From Perkinsus chesapeaki (lineage: Eukaryota > Perkinsozoa > Perkinsida > Perkinsidae): a stretch of DNA of 64,000 nt. The notes beneath the pieces are model-generated. The model was not told where the DNA came from. It worked only from the letters and a program-made list of their open reading frames with translations, and ran no database searches. Both the position numbers and the translations under genes were made by a program. The stretch lies in contig JAAPAO010000014.1 of assembly GCA_013115145.1 (NCBI GenBank), forward strand, positions 62,001 through 126,000. Reading direction: 5' to 3'. This document shows, piece after piece, positions 1-10,851 of the stretch (positions within the stretch are counted from its first letter, which is position 1; every line of letters begins with the position of its first letter).

Positions 1-3000
1 CAAGCTGCTGCTCCTCCTACTGAGATCGCTCAGCCTCGGGCACCGTCATTAGGCGGTTCGACAACTTAGCGTTTTCTGCATTCTTTATTTTCTTCGCCAC
101 CTCACCAAACTCCTCGCTGTCAATCTTCATCTCGTTAATCGGGTCCAGTTCCGGCAAGCCATGAGCCTTGAAGTTGTCATGATTTAGCTGACAACAACAG
201 CAACACCTTATCCTTCCATCCTCGACCATAATGCCCTACAATGGCCTTAAGCATGTTCTTGCATTGTGTCTTGACAGCCTCAGTTCTGTTATGTGGCTCC
301 TGGACAGCCTGCGGTAGCTGTCCCCTTATCCTGCTAATCTTGTGCAATGAACGCAATGGGACGCTACGGACGACTCCTTCCTCTGAATAATAGGATACAA
401 CTACTCCTGCTATACCACAGTGCAGGTGTGCGTGGACGATCAGCAACCACAGATGGAAAATGCGGATACACTATAGGTATCATACGCACTTAAGGAACCA
501 CCAGGAAGAGCGCGAGCGAGCATCTCTAACCACGCTCCATATCGGCACGTTATTACCATCAATACAATCAACAACATAACTGTTCTCAATATCAGCAGCT
601 CCTTTATCATCAGCTAACTTATCACATTTGATAACCATAGCCCAGTCACCTATACCAACATACACCCAACATACGGAGCAATACCACCACCACCATCCTT
701 ACCATCCTTTGCCAAGCTGATTAGCCTTCCTGGGTTCATAAACGGTATTGCGTACTTCGGCAAGGTAATGATCTTCCGTCTCTCCTCCATAGCATTGTCC
801 AAATCCTGGTCGGCTTGGAATGCGTCCGTGAGAGCCTGAAGATCGACTAATACTTCTCATCCAGCCGGCTCGAAACGATACCATTTTGACGTCGAAGTTC
901 ATCTTCTTCGATGCCTCCGATGTGACCTTGTTGAGCTCCTCTGTGGCATCTTCGAGCTTGTGGCTCAACTCGGCATTCTGAGGAGGGTCATGTGCTGCCT
1001 TCCGAGACCACGGGCATCTCTGATCTCACCTTCTCCTTGGCAGCAATGCATCCCTTGTCCTTCTGAAACTGTGAAAAGCTTCTCTCTAGTAGGTAGTTAG
1101 GATCCACACCTGACTGCATAAGTAACCCTCAAAGGTCAACAAGGGTATCACCTTCCAAGCGAAGCATGTTAAGTAGCATATTGTAGCCAAGATAGAACTG
1201 ACTGTCAAGTCGACTTGCGTCACCTGAGGCCACCGCCGCCGCCATCATCACTACTACAGCAACACTCCCACTCTACCAAGGAACATCTCCTTCGCAGTGT
1301 TAGGCTCAACCTTATCGGTCAACATAATGATAACAAGACCCTTGTCATCCTTGCCTCTTCGACCTACATGGACAAACTCTACAAGGAAGTCCGGCAAATA
1401 TAGCTTACCGGCGCGGCCAGCCATCTGGATGTACTCCCCACTATTTAGCGTCCTTCGTTCGATACCGTCCCACTTCTGAACCTAAGAGGGACAGGAAGAT
1501 ACCCTTTGAGGGGCCTGAGTGGCAGCAGCAGCAGCACCTACCGAAGTAAAGACGACAGTCTTAGCAGGCATGTTGACACCCATGGCGAAGGTCTCTGTGC
1601 AGAACAGGACCTGAGGGAAATTGTCGACGGAATTTGGACCGGCGCCGGCCGAGTTGTGTATCTTGCACGCACCTTGATAAGATTCTCCTGGAATAGAATC
1701 TCCACAATCTCCTTTAAGATAGGCAGGAGGCCACCATGATGGATACCGATGCCTCTTGACAAGAAGCCGAGCATGGACTGGATCTGCTGAAGCTCTCTAT
1801 CCTCCGGACCTTGAAGAGCAAAGGTAACCCCGTCATTAAACAGTACCGCAGCTCACTTAAAGTGGCCATTGCATTCTCAAAGACATCACCAATAAGAGCC
1901 TTCTCATCCTGGGTAACAAGATCGATATTACGCAATACCAATGCATTTTGTTCACACTCCTTCTTGCTGAAGGCGAACACTATAACCTATAAATAATCCA
2001 GCAATAACGACGCAGCCGCCAATATCATCATCATCGCCCTACCGGCATATAGGCTCGGTCCGAACACATCCGAACGACCTTGAGAAGATCGCTGTTCTTA
2101 GTGTGCTGCTGTTGCTTCTTCTTATTGCTTTTCAACCCTATATAAACGTGTCACCACCCCTGTCACCACCTCCCCCTGCTTAGTATACCCTTTGTGCTCT
2201 GAGATGCTTGTTCTGTATTCTTCTCCAACACCTCAATGGCTTTGCCATAGTTATCCTCGCGGAACTTTCCCTAACAATCAAAGCTTATCAAACCCGACAA
2301 CCACCATCCCACCCGCGCACCACACTCCTACCTTTTCGTCGATTGTCAGGTAAACTCCATCTCCCATGGAAGGATAGACGTAATGCTGCAGAGGGACAGG
2401 CCTGCCCGTTGGACACAGGAAATCTTCCGGCTGCGCAAAGATATTATCCCTACTACTACCTGTAGTCGGTATAGATAAGATGGCACGGTTGATGCTTGAT
2501 GCGGCAGATCCATTCAGCAAACTCTCTAGCGTTCGGGATAGTAGCAGAGAGGAAGACGAATCGCACCGTATCCGGCAGCAAGATCCTGTATAGCGATTCC
2601 CGTGCGTGCTATTCTGACACCTCTAGCTACTACATTGTTTCCTCCCAAACCACACCACGATCCCTGTCTCGCATATAGTGCACCTCATCGAATATAACCC
2701 ATTTAACCTCTCGGCAGACATCACTGCCTCGATACAACATAGACCTACCAATCCACACTTCACATTACCCATCCCCCGAAAGATATCTACCTGAGGATCT
2801 CGGTGGTCATGATCATACAGCTGGCATTGGGGTTAATAGAAACATCACCGGTCATCAGACCGACGTCGCTACCAAACTCATCAGCTAAATCTCGATACTT
2901 CTGATTACTAACAACAACAGCCCCGCAATATACCCAGTTCAGGAGGAGCCTTACCCTACCTGAGGGCCTTGATGGGAGATGTGTAGATAACCCTCTGATT

Positions 3001-3664
3001 GTCACGCATACTCATGGCAATGGCATACTCGGCCACAGTGGTCTTACCGGCTGATGTATGTGCCGATACAAGCACCTACCACACTTCCGTCAAATCCTAT
3101 CCTACACTACCCCCTACCGATTCGCTCCGTTCCAAGCATGATACGGCCTCTGACTGGAATCGGTCTAATGTGTAGGGGTACGTTTTAGCAGGTTCCCCTT
3201 CGTATCTGTTGGAACGTACTTGGCCCGAACGTACTGGCGGCTGGAATGCGTGCTACTTTGGCAGCCTTTTGTCCTTGGCCCAATTAGCTGGTAATATACA
3301 CTCATGAAGACAGTTATCTCCCGATGGATACGATTCATGTGTCACCTACCAACCGCGCTTCAACCTAAGATACCCTTGCCCGTGTACTTCAGACGTAAGC
3401 TCCTCAGCTCGTCCAGCATCCTGTTCGTCCTGTTCTTCAGGACTCTGCCCAGATTCCTGTTTCCCCTCCTCCTCTGACCTAGCTGCCTTAGCCGGAGGTT
3501 CATCACTATCATTTGACGTGGAGCGTGGTCGAGCTACACAAGGCATGTGTTATCCCCCTCCCAGTGGTAGTACCAGCCTTGGTCTCCACTTCCATCGTTG
3601 GCTCTTCATCCTCATCGGGGACTTCCCCATCAAATACGTCGAAGAGATCGTCTTCAGTAGCCAT
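1..3664 (-). CDS. MTR4: Mtr4/Skiv2l2-type exosome RNA helicase, multi-exon, 3' part outside window
   Basis: ATP-dependent 3'-5' RNA helicase that feeds nuclear RNAs to the exosome (established for the Ski2/Mtr4 family). Reading from the ATG at 3664, an acidic disordered N-terminus is followed by the Walker A block AHTSAGKT near 3045, the motif [17 protein letters not shown] near 2820-2860, the DEVH box (FDEVHYMRD) near 2680, PLQHYVYP near 2380, [10 protein letters not shown] near 1960, [15 protein letters not shown] near 1720-1760, the [18 protein letters not shown] block near 1560-1610, and [15 protein letters not shown] split by an intron near 1330-1440. These match Mtr4 rather than other Ski2-like helicases. 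Many GT-AG introns interrupt it; the first (about 3544-3585) has consistent phase. The insert/arch region continues leftward to ELDPINEM near base 130, so the C-terminal helical domain is missing only because the window starts there. Family assignment is very secure; individual exon edges are not all fixed. Confidence 0.93.
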
Positions 3665-4120
3665 GTTAAATGAGCCAAGAAGAAGCTACTTGTCAGAGTG
3701 CTTGATGATTCTTTCCAATTACGCCTACCATAATTTGTCTAATTTCTTCTTAGTTCGAATATTTAGCGTGCGCCATTGTAATCGATATAGAGCGCAGTTT
3801 GTCTTCGCAGTGTATCATCCTAGCCTTTGAACCCTGTTGACTTTTAGGCCCCTTTCACTGTTATGAGTGTCCCTAATTCGTCATCCATCACAGCGTCTCG
3901 TCCAGTGAAGTCATATCATACTTTCTCCTTATTAGCGAGCCCAGACATCGACCTACCTTACGGTCCAGGAAAGATATCAAACTCGGTAGGCCTAGCCCCT
4001 CTTCGTGGGGGTATTCTCCTCGGTAGGTTGGGGCCATTGCTGAACATATCCTAACTCATCAGAGGCTCACCGAAGTAAGGGGCTCCCTATCAACAGTGAA
4101 AGGGACTCGTCTTGTTGCAG
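3665..4120. other. Intergenic region between divergent genes, with a 13-bp inverted repeat
   Basis: No convincing coding exon. It separates the minus-strand Mtr4 start from the first supported exon of the plus-strand coiled-coil gene, so it should hold both promoters. A perfect 13-bp inverted pair (CCCTTTCACTGTT at 3850-3862 and its reverse complement at 4092-4104) brackets 229 bp. No obvious target-site duplication is visible. Confidence 0.5.
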
Positions 4121-6364
4121 ATTGAAAGCGTTCTGGTACATTTGATAAGGCGGTCTGATGAGATGCAGAGGCGCATGGTGGATCTTGGTCACCGATTGGT
4201 AGAGCTCTAGAGCTCAGTAGTAGTGTTGATGGTGCTGTCAGCCTAATATGGTCGCTAAGGAGGAGCTACAGCTGGCAAATGAGGTCACTAGGAAGGCTTT
4301 CAAGGGACAAGTTGACGGGTAAGATCACAAAGCCATCTTGATCCGCTTATCCTTGATAAAACTTTAGCGATCTTTACACCCATATCGCTGCGTGGAAAAG
4401 CCTTTTTGCATTCATTCGTGGGAGAATCTACCAAACTTTTGTGAAATCAACTTGGTAGCTCTTTCGCCGCACTAACTGCACAAAAATAGCAGTCTTGGAG
4501 TAATTCTATTGAGCAGGCTCCGGGAGGACATCTCAGCTGCAAAGGTCTCCCTATCACAACAGGGGCACATCCACCGACTCTCACCGAAGCACAACTTGCC
4601 GACCACCGAAAGTAAGCAGGCAGGCTGCTGCTGCTTCACTGCGCTTGAAGCGCCGGGTTGGCAGGATACGCCACAGCTAAGGATTTCGAACTACTTGATC
4701 AAAGGGTAAGGGAACTAACACACGAAGTGAATCTAGACAATAAAGCATTTAAAGAAGGGTGAGATGCCATCATGGCTTGTAGGATCCGTAAGCGGGATGC
4801 ATTCAGGCTGAGCACCTGTAGAAGTGACATTAACAAGAGCACGGTGACAGTGGAGATGTTAGCAGATGAGAGCACTGCGATGAAGACGAGGGTGAAGGCT
4901 ATTCAGGTTGGGGAAGCTGGGTGGTTATTGGTGAAGGAACGGGGCAGGTTGAATTGGCCACGCATGGCTCAAGCAGTGGCGATGGCATCTCTCCTGTGGA
5001 GATGGGTTTGGTATCCGAAGATGAAGTTGATGGGAAGCTGGCTGATATGAGGTATAGGCTTTAGTTCATTTGGGGAGATGAAAGTGCTTGTCAGGGATTC
5101 TATTCTGGCGACTGTGGGCCGAGATTTAACAGCTAGGATGGAGGACAACAGGCAAGGGTTGAGGGAAGAGATAGAGAACTCTATGAGAGATAAGCTGCAG
5201 CAGGTGGAACTAAGTGAGCAGCATCATAGTCTTACGGTCATCGACGAATCCTGTTCATAGGTTTCTCCGAGCTCCGGACAGAGGTGATACCGTTACCGTC
5301 GGGGGAATAGCTCTTAGTGTTAGGCTGATGCTCGTTTTACCAATATCGACCAGAATGTATCTCAAATCAGCAGTAGCCTGGGAACGCCCGAAGAGGTAGG
5401 CGGTGGCTCCTCGTTGGTGAGGTGGTAGTAGGGGAAGATGGCAGGTGAAGGCCTTGCGGAAGTTAGCATCACGATCGGCCCTCGGGGTCGAGGACGACTT
5501 GAGCACCAAGAAGGTGACGTGTTCGGCACTGGGAGCATAATGGTGATTATTAGGTGCGTGAAATTGAGGAGCAGCTTGAGCGGAGCGGCGCAGCTCAGAA
5601 GGAGATGGGTAGGGGGTCCAGACGTAGCTGTTAAACCGGTCATGTGGTCAGACGCCACAGTGGGGCTGCTAAGTGAGGGATACGATGTTATTAAAAGGAA
5701 TGTTGCACAGCTTAAGAAGACCATCGGCAGGGCTCACGAGCACCTGAGGTAGTGATGGAGAGGGAGACGGCGGCAGTGTCGAATAGGTCACATGATGATG
5801 AGATAGAAGATCTCAAAGGTGCTGTCGTACTACTCCTTCGTGAACCAGTAGAGCCAACAGAGCCTGTCAAGATGGACGGTCGGTCTTTGGGGGTATATCT
5901 TGAATAGACTGTTTTTGGCAGAGACATCGCCACCCAGCCTGCAGCGGCAGGAAGTGGAACGAAGATGTGTCAATTCATGTGGGTTAGCAATGCTCCCGGC
6001 TGCTATGGCAAATGAGAGTGCCGCTCATGGATTGGGAAATGTGAGGCATAGTAAGCAACTTGGTTCACATGGGTGCTGGTTAGATGCCTATTGGTGACGT
6101 CCCAATGGATCGGGTGGCCGCCCTCACAATGAGTAAGCGCTATGGCAGGCTTTTTCCTATTCTTTCGCCCAGGGACGACAACTGCCTCGGTTGGAAGGCA
6201 GCTGTTCAACGACAGGCGGTACAAGAAGCGTCGTGGGAATGGTGGTAAGACGGTGGCAGGATGGCGTTGAAGAGAACTGTGAGCTTCAGATGCAAGTCGA
6301 ACTTGGCAGCCTGTTCCGCCAGCTACAAGCAGATTTCATGGGCATCCGGGAGGCCGTACTCTAG
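4121..6364 (+). CDS. Coiled-coil protein of unknown function, multi-exon
   Basis: Not recognised as a named family. A run of short plus-strand exons encodes heptad-like, charged alpha-helical sequence. An exon follows the acceptor TTGTTGCAG at 4120 (IESVLVHLIRRSDEMQRRM) and joins in phase to NMVAKEELQLANEVTRKAF across an intron at about 4201-4240. Later helical segments are FELLDQRVRELTHEVN near 4690-4740, SDINKSTVTVEMLADESTAM near 4820-4880, MEDNRQGLREEIENSMRDKL near 5140-5200, HDDEIEDLKGAVVLL near 5790-5840 and ENCELQMQVELGSLFRQLQ near 6270-6330. The first in-frame ATG is at 4163, but an upstream exon or a trans-splice site at 4120 is possible. The 3' end is set at a TAG following REAVL and may be an intron edge. 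A cytoskeletal or scaffold role would be a guess. Confidence 0.5.
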
Positions 6365-6782
6365 CGGGTCCTTGGCGTCCGGTTCGGAGGCTCAACCTCG
6401 ACTGCTACAGCACGATCCGAAGGGCTCGACGGGGGGTACTACGGCCCTCTTGCATGGATACATAATGTTCCTCGTTGTAAATGCTATAGTGTTGTGCTGT
6501 GTGGAGGGGACTTCACTCCCTGAGTGGACGAATCTCTGTAGAAAGTTCAGACACTCAAACTCGGCACCCGAAAGTGCATTCACGAGGTATTGAGCAATGG
6601 TGTTTTTCGCGCCTCCCACGGTTACCCGGAATGAGCCAGGAACTAATATAGCAACAACTATGCTGGCTATCATAGCTCAGAGCCCCAGAGTGGGTGGTGG
6701 AGGCTTGGGGAAGTCAGGGGCATCAGGAAGCAATGTGCAAGGTGAGCAGAAGGAAAGCGCGACAATTTCTGCGCGGAAAAAT

Positions 6783-6855
6783 ACTGGAACCGAGAATCGA
6801 ACTCGGGACCTACTGCGTGTTAGGCAGTCGTCATAACCAACTAGACCATTCCAGC
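6783..6855 (-). tRNA. tRNA-Val (anticodon AAC)
   Basis: On the minus strand the 73 nt fold into a full cloverleaf. The 7-bp acceptor is GCTGGAA/TTCCAGT with a G-U closing pair. The D arm carries AGTTGG, the anticodon stem is ACTGC/GCAGT with loop CTAACAC (anticodon AAC, reading Val GTT), and the T arm is CCGAG-TTCGATT-CTCGG. There is no intron and CCA is not encoded, as expected for a eukaryotic nuclear gene. It lies between two plus-strand genes and is probably transcribed from its own internal A and B boxes. Confidence 0.93.
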
Positions 6856-6889
6856 TATACCTAATCGCTTTAATAATAGGGGTTTAGGA

Positions 6890-7699
6890 GGTATACATCC
6901 CTCGCAGGTTCCCTTCTTCGCAATCTGGCCCAGGGGCAATGCACAATACTACCAGCGCTCGAGGATCTCGCTGGTTTATTCTCCGACGATGAGGACGAGT
7001 TGTATACTAAGCCTCCGAACACGTCACGAACGAATACCCCTCCAGCTAGGGTGAGGCAAGGCGAACTATACACCTCAGGACCTACTCAGGCCACCACGGT
7101 GGATCCGTCGACGAACATTGTTGATTATTACGGGAAATCATACTGGAGGGAGAAGAGCCTATTAATGGATGCTGAACTCGATAACACAATCGAGCAACTC
7201 GACAACTTTCTGCTGTCACTTTATGGCAGAGTAGATGAAGTGCAAAGTGGTAACTGATCGACAGCTCCATCGCACTCGTTCATCAGGTGCGCATTATGAA
7301 GTGTCTGACAGCAACAGTAGCGTAATCGAGGATCCTTGCCAAAGTTGGGCGATTGCATATGGAAAGGCTGGTATATCTGGGTTCAGGTCGGCCCCCTGAG
7401 GGCCAGTTCACCAAGCAGGCATTGCTCCGAAGCATACATCCGAGCCTCGTTCGTGATCTGGCGTTACCCGATGCGAGCATGGCACGCGAGCAGCGACTGA
7501 GCTCAGCGAGATTGTCGAAGGTAACCGTGTAGGCTCGATTATGCTGCATCGACATTGCTTCCTGCATGCGATGCAGGGCCTCGGACCTAGGCCTGTAGGG
7601 CACGAGCAGGGCTCCCTGGCTGATTTGCGTGCTGTACTGCAGCAAATTAAAGAGAAGGCAAGCTCCACTCTTCGACAGTCGAGTAAGGCGCCGCCTTAG
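6890..7699 (+). CDS. Unrecognised protein with acidic N-terminal segment, multi-exon
   Basis: No family recognised. The first clear exon (about 6890-7248) reads LPALEDLAGLFSDDEDELY and runs to LDNFLLSLYGRVDEVQ. An intron with a good acceptor (TTCATCAG, ending near 7287) then joins in phase to GAHYEVSDSNSSVIEDPCQ. A further exon near 7340-7520 (LHMERLVYLGSGRPPEGQF) and a last exon from about 7577 (GLGPRPVGHEQGSLADLRAV) end at TAG 7697-7699. The junction near 7340-7390 needs a frame change that I could not resolve with a normal-sized intron. No ATG is obvious at the 5' end, so the start is probably in an unrecognised upstream exon. The gene begins just downstream of the tRNA-Val gene on the opposite strand. 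Confidence 0.45.
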
Positions 7700-8209
7700 G
7701 TACCGGAGAAAGAGCCGACAAGTGCGAAGCGAATACCCATTCCTCGGTAGACATCGTTTTACAGAGTCGATCATTCCGTTCGAATTGACGTGAGTGAAGG
7801 TTAGCCTATTAACCTCAGATACGGCAGGACTAACTCGCCATTAGCCCAGCGAAAGCCAAGTAGCAAAGCGGACTGTTTGATAGAAAGTAGAGTGCTTTCA
7901 GGCTCCTCGGCGATCAGCAAGGGACTCTCAAGGAAGAAGGCAAGTGATGGACATTATATTTATCCATCGCCTATTGTGAAAGGTGCGGCCGAATCTAAAG
8001 ATCCCTCCAGCATGGAAGTGATAATATTCTATTATTCTCATGGAGACTACGTTGAAGTCTGTTCGTGTGTATTGTATTGAGTTAACTAGTAAAACACAAG
8101 GCTTATATTAAGTGCATCGAATGCTGCACCAGAGAAACCCTAGGTGTGGTTTAATACAACAGTAATGATGAGAATTGAATAGCATCAAAATAGTCGAAAT
8201 GATTAATGC
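7700..8209. other. Intergenic region (convergent gene ends)
   Basis: The 3' ends of the plus-strand gene ending at 7699 and the minus-strand hydrolase ending at 8210 converge here. I see no coding exon, RNA gene or repeat of note. Confidence 0.5.
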
Positions 8210-10526
8210 TCAGAACGGCATGATTGCACTGGCGATCGAGAGAACTGTCGTGTTCATCATTGGTAGTGCCTCACCAACATGAGTGTTTAAGAGCTCTGGT
8301 GACTTGGCAAACACAATGGGCACCAACTGTTCGATCAGTGGATCTTTGCCGCCTCTAATAGGACATTCAACGATCGGGTCGGAATGACCGCATCCTGGCA
8401 GCACCTTAAATGTAACGTGCCTGAAGATGATGTTTAGTGTAACCTTCAATTAGAAGGTATATTACTGAACACCGCAATACTGCAGAGCCTTCTTGAACTG
8501 AACTGAAGACTCAATCGGGACGGTGACGTCAGCGTCACCTAAATAGGAGGAGTGTGCTACGCTCCGCTGTGGTGTTGTTTAAAATTACCATGGAACAAAT
8601 ATATCTCAGGAAGCCTGTGCATTGCCGCCTTACTTTTACCAGTAGATTCTGATAGAATCCTAGTGGGAGATACTCGGAACAAATCATGACCCATTATAGC
8701 CATAACAACATTGGAGTATCTAATAACCAAGATATCCCACCACAGCAACAAGCACTGGGGGTGGTTAGTACAGTCCACGGCTGTTAAGGTGAGGGACGAT
8801 GGATACCATATCGTAGGGGCCAGAAATGCCAACGAAGGCTCTGATGTCGCTCAAGGACCACATCTCGTTGAGCTCTATGTTCTTGTTGGCAGCCTGAAAT
8901 AGAGAAGACCCACAATTAGGTGGAGAAGGTACGGTAGTGCTACTGCTACCTTCTCTTCACGGATGGCCTTGTTAATAAGTAACTAAGACGGAGTTATTAA
9001 GTGGAGCAAGTGACACTACTACAGCGTACCAATGCTAGCATGTGAGCACCTGCGCTCTGGCCAATAAGGACGACATTGGAGATATCACCACCATAACGAT
9101 CAGCGTTCTCGAACACCCAACTGCAAGAAATTGCAGCGAATGTGGTGGTGCTTGTACAAGTAATGACTTACCTTATGGAGTTGTTGATATCCTCGATCAT
9201 GTCATCTATCTTACCTTGAGGGAAGTTACGATAATCAGGTGCCACGAACAAGGCTCCCCTTTCAAAGCCGAGGCGCCTTCCCATGCAAGCAGACCATGCT
9301 CGGAACCTAAATCATAGAAAGTAGAATATCGAGCGCCCCGCAATGTGATACTACCCGATAACCCAGGCGCCACCCATAACGTTAATGACTATGGGAAGCT
9401 TCTTCTGGCGACGCTTCTCTGGGGGGTCTAGATAGTAATCGGCCGGAAGGTAGATATCCAACTGGTTCCGACCATTGGGACCGTATTGTATTCCACGAAG
9501 GACCTGACCAAAGCTCATGTCGCCAAGGGTTTACCCAGAAGGACGTGTTACATTAGGACTGAGAGTCCACCAACTACCAACCTTGACCACAGCTGGCATT
9601 ATTAATATGGCAAATACCACGAGACGCATAAACATAACATACCTGAGGAGGGGGTTGAGTATTAGGGTGAGGGATGGGGTGCTGCTGCCTACGCTTCAAA
9701 GCCAGTGCCGAAAAACTTGAGTAGGATACCGGCCTCATGCATCAACCAAGGAAACTCGTTGAATATGACATGAAGGAACCTATGTGTCGAGAGAAAGGAT
9801 CTGTTATGAGGCTGCTGTCACTGGATGGTGCATACCTCGAGAACATAGAAGGGAAATACATAACCCAATCTGGTATCCAGCTTTCCTCCTCTTCCCCATC
9901 ACTTTCATCCTTACCAGAAGGATAATACCTATAAGCTTACCAACTGCCATTGTCGCCGTCACTAACTTACGGTTTCAGCCAATGAAGCTCTCTATCGAAA
10001 TTAGATCCAACCTGGTGGGTCATAGCCCTTCCAAGAATCTTCGAGCGTTCCTAACAATAAGCCCTTTAACCCCATCCAACCAGTCACATTACCCTCCGTG
10101 CCTTCTGACCTCTAACAAGCCCGCTTGCTGAAGTAACACTCCTGGTGTAGTGAGGAAGATCATCACCCAAAGTAGAGAGACCTAAGGGTAACAAAGCTAG
10201 CAAAGCTCTCCACCCCCCTCCCGTATACTACCCTTTGGCATTGGACGATTAGGATGCTTTAAAGGCTTCTTAGCTGGGGCATCAGTACCACCGGTAGCAT
10301 CGGGTACCATAAGGCTAACCCTACGAGGCTTGTCACTTTGGGCTGCGTCGCTGTTATTCTCCGGCTTTACGGTGTTGTTACCACTAACCGCTTGGTTTTC
10401 GTTTTTTCTATCAGATTTCGCCGTAACATCCTCCTGCACAAGAAGCTTCGGGCTACTCGCGGGTTGAGGCGCTGTTGCCTCTTCATCTGCGGCTACGGTG
10501 ATGTTGTTATTGCTCAGATTGGCCAT
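8210..10526 (-). CDS. Isoprenylcysteine alpha-carbonyl methylesterase-like alpha/beta hydrolase, multi-exon
   Basis: Serine hydrolase related to plant ICME/ICMEL enzymes, which remove the methyl ester from prenylated C-terminal cysteines at endomembranes (family knowledge). In order on the minus strand: a disordered N-terminal exon from ATG 10526; an exon with an acidic stretch (DESDGEEEESWIPDW, about 9860-9930); FLHVIFNEFPWLMHE near 9720-9770; NQLDIYLPADYY near 9440; the oxyanion-hole motif GGAWVIG near 9365; the nucleophile elbow GQSAGAH near 9055; FVGISGPYDM near 8810; the acid-bearing GDADVTVP near 8525; and the His-bearing GCGHSDPI with PIRGGKD near 8340-8400. The catalytic Ser, Asp and His are all present. 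PIRGGKD after the His is the feature that points to ICME rather than a generic esterase. Linking the N-terminal exon at 10526 to the hydrolase is inference. Confidence 0.8.
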
Positions 10527-10764
10527 GGTGAAAAGTGATAACGTTTGAGAAACTAGTCTGTAAATGATGGTTAGCCTTTTTACACAATGTACTAGCTTCA
10601 AGTAGACAGGATGGCACAATAACAAAGTATTTGATGGCATGATAGGGAGGAGGGAATACGAAGAGAATGGTCATGTGCGGAGGTTAAAGGAAACATGGCG
10701 ACTGGACAGGTTTGCGTTCATTACTCCACAAAATGGTAAGGGGTAAGGAAAGTGATCCGAAAAA

Positions 10765-10851
10765 TGTCAGGTGTGGGGTTCGAACCTGAGAGCCTCAGTC
10801 TGAGGCCCTCAGAGGCTCGCACTGGACTGTTGAAAAAGTCTTGCGCTCCCC
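10765..10851 (-). other. Degenerate tRNA-like element (Leu-like 3' half)
   Basis: On the minus strand a B-box-like GGTTCGAACCCC is followed by ACACCTGACA and a T5 run, resembling the 3' end of a tRNA-Leu with a Pol III terminator. Upstream lies CTCAGAC, which could be an anticodon loop reading CAG. The T stem, anticodon stem and 5' acceptor do not pair, so this is not a working tRNA; a tRNA pseudogene or the head of a tRNA-derived SINE fits better. Confidence 0.45.

Noticed and set aside
7372-7387. Ultra-short introns of 15-28 nt here and near 4537, 54390 and 55905
   Set aside because: Each would fix a frame, but well-supported introns in the window are 33 nt or longer and most are 42-55 nt; the signals are weak and some lengths are multiples of three. 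Mis-called exon edges or indels are more likely.
7283-7774. 163-codon minus-strand open frame
   Set aside because: It lies opposite plus-strand exons with better coding character and splice signals, has no ATG-supported start context and no recognisable motif.
10765-10851. Functional tRNA-Leu(CAG)
   Set aside because: B box and 3' end look right, but the T stem, anticodon stem and acceptor do not pair.
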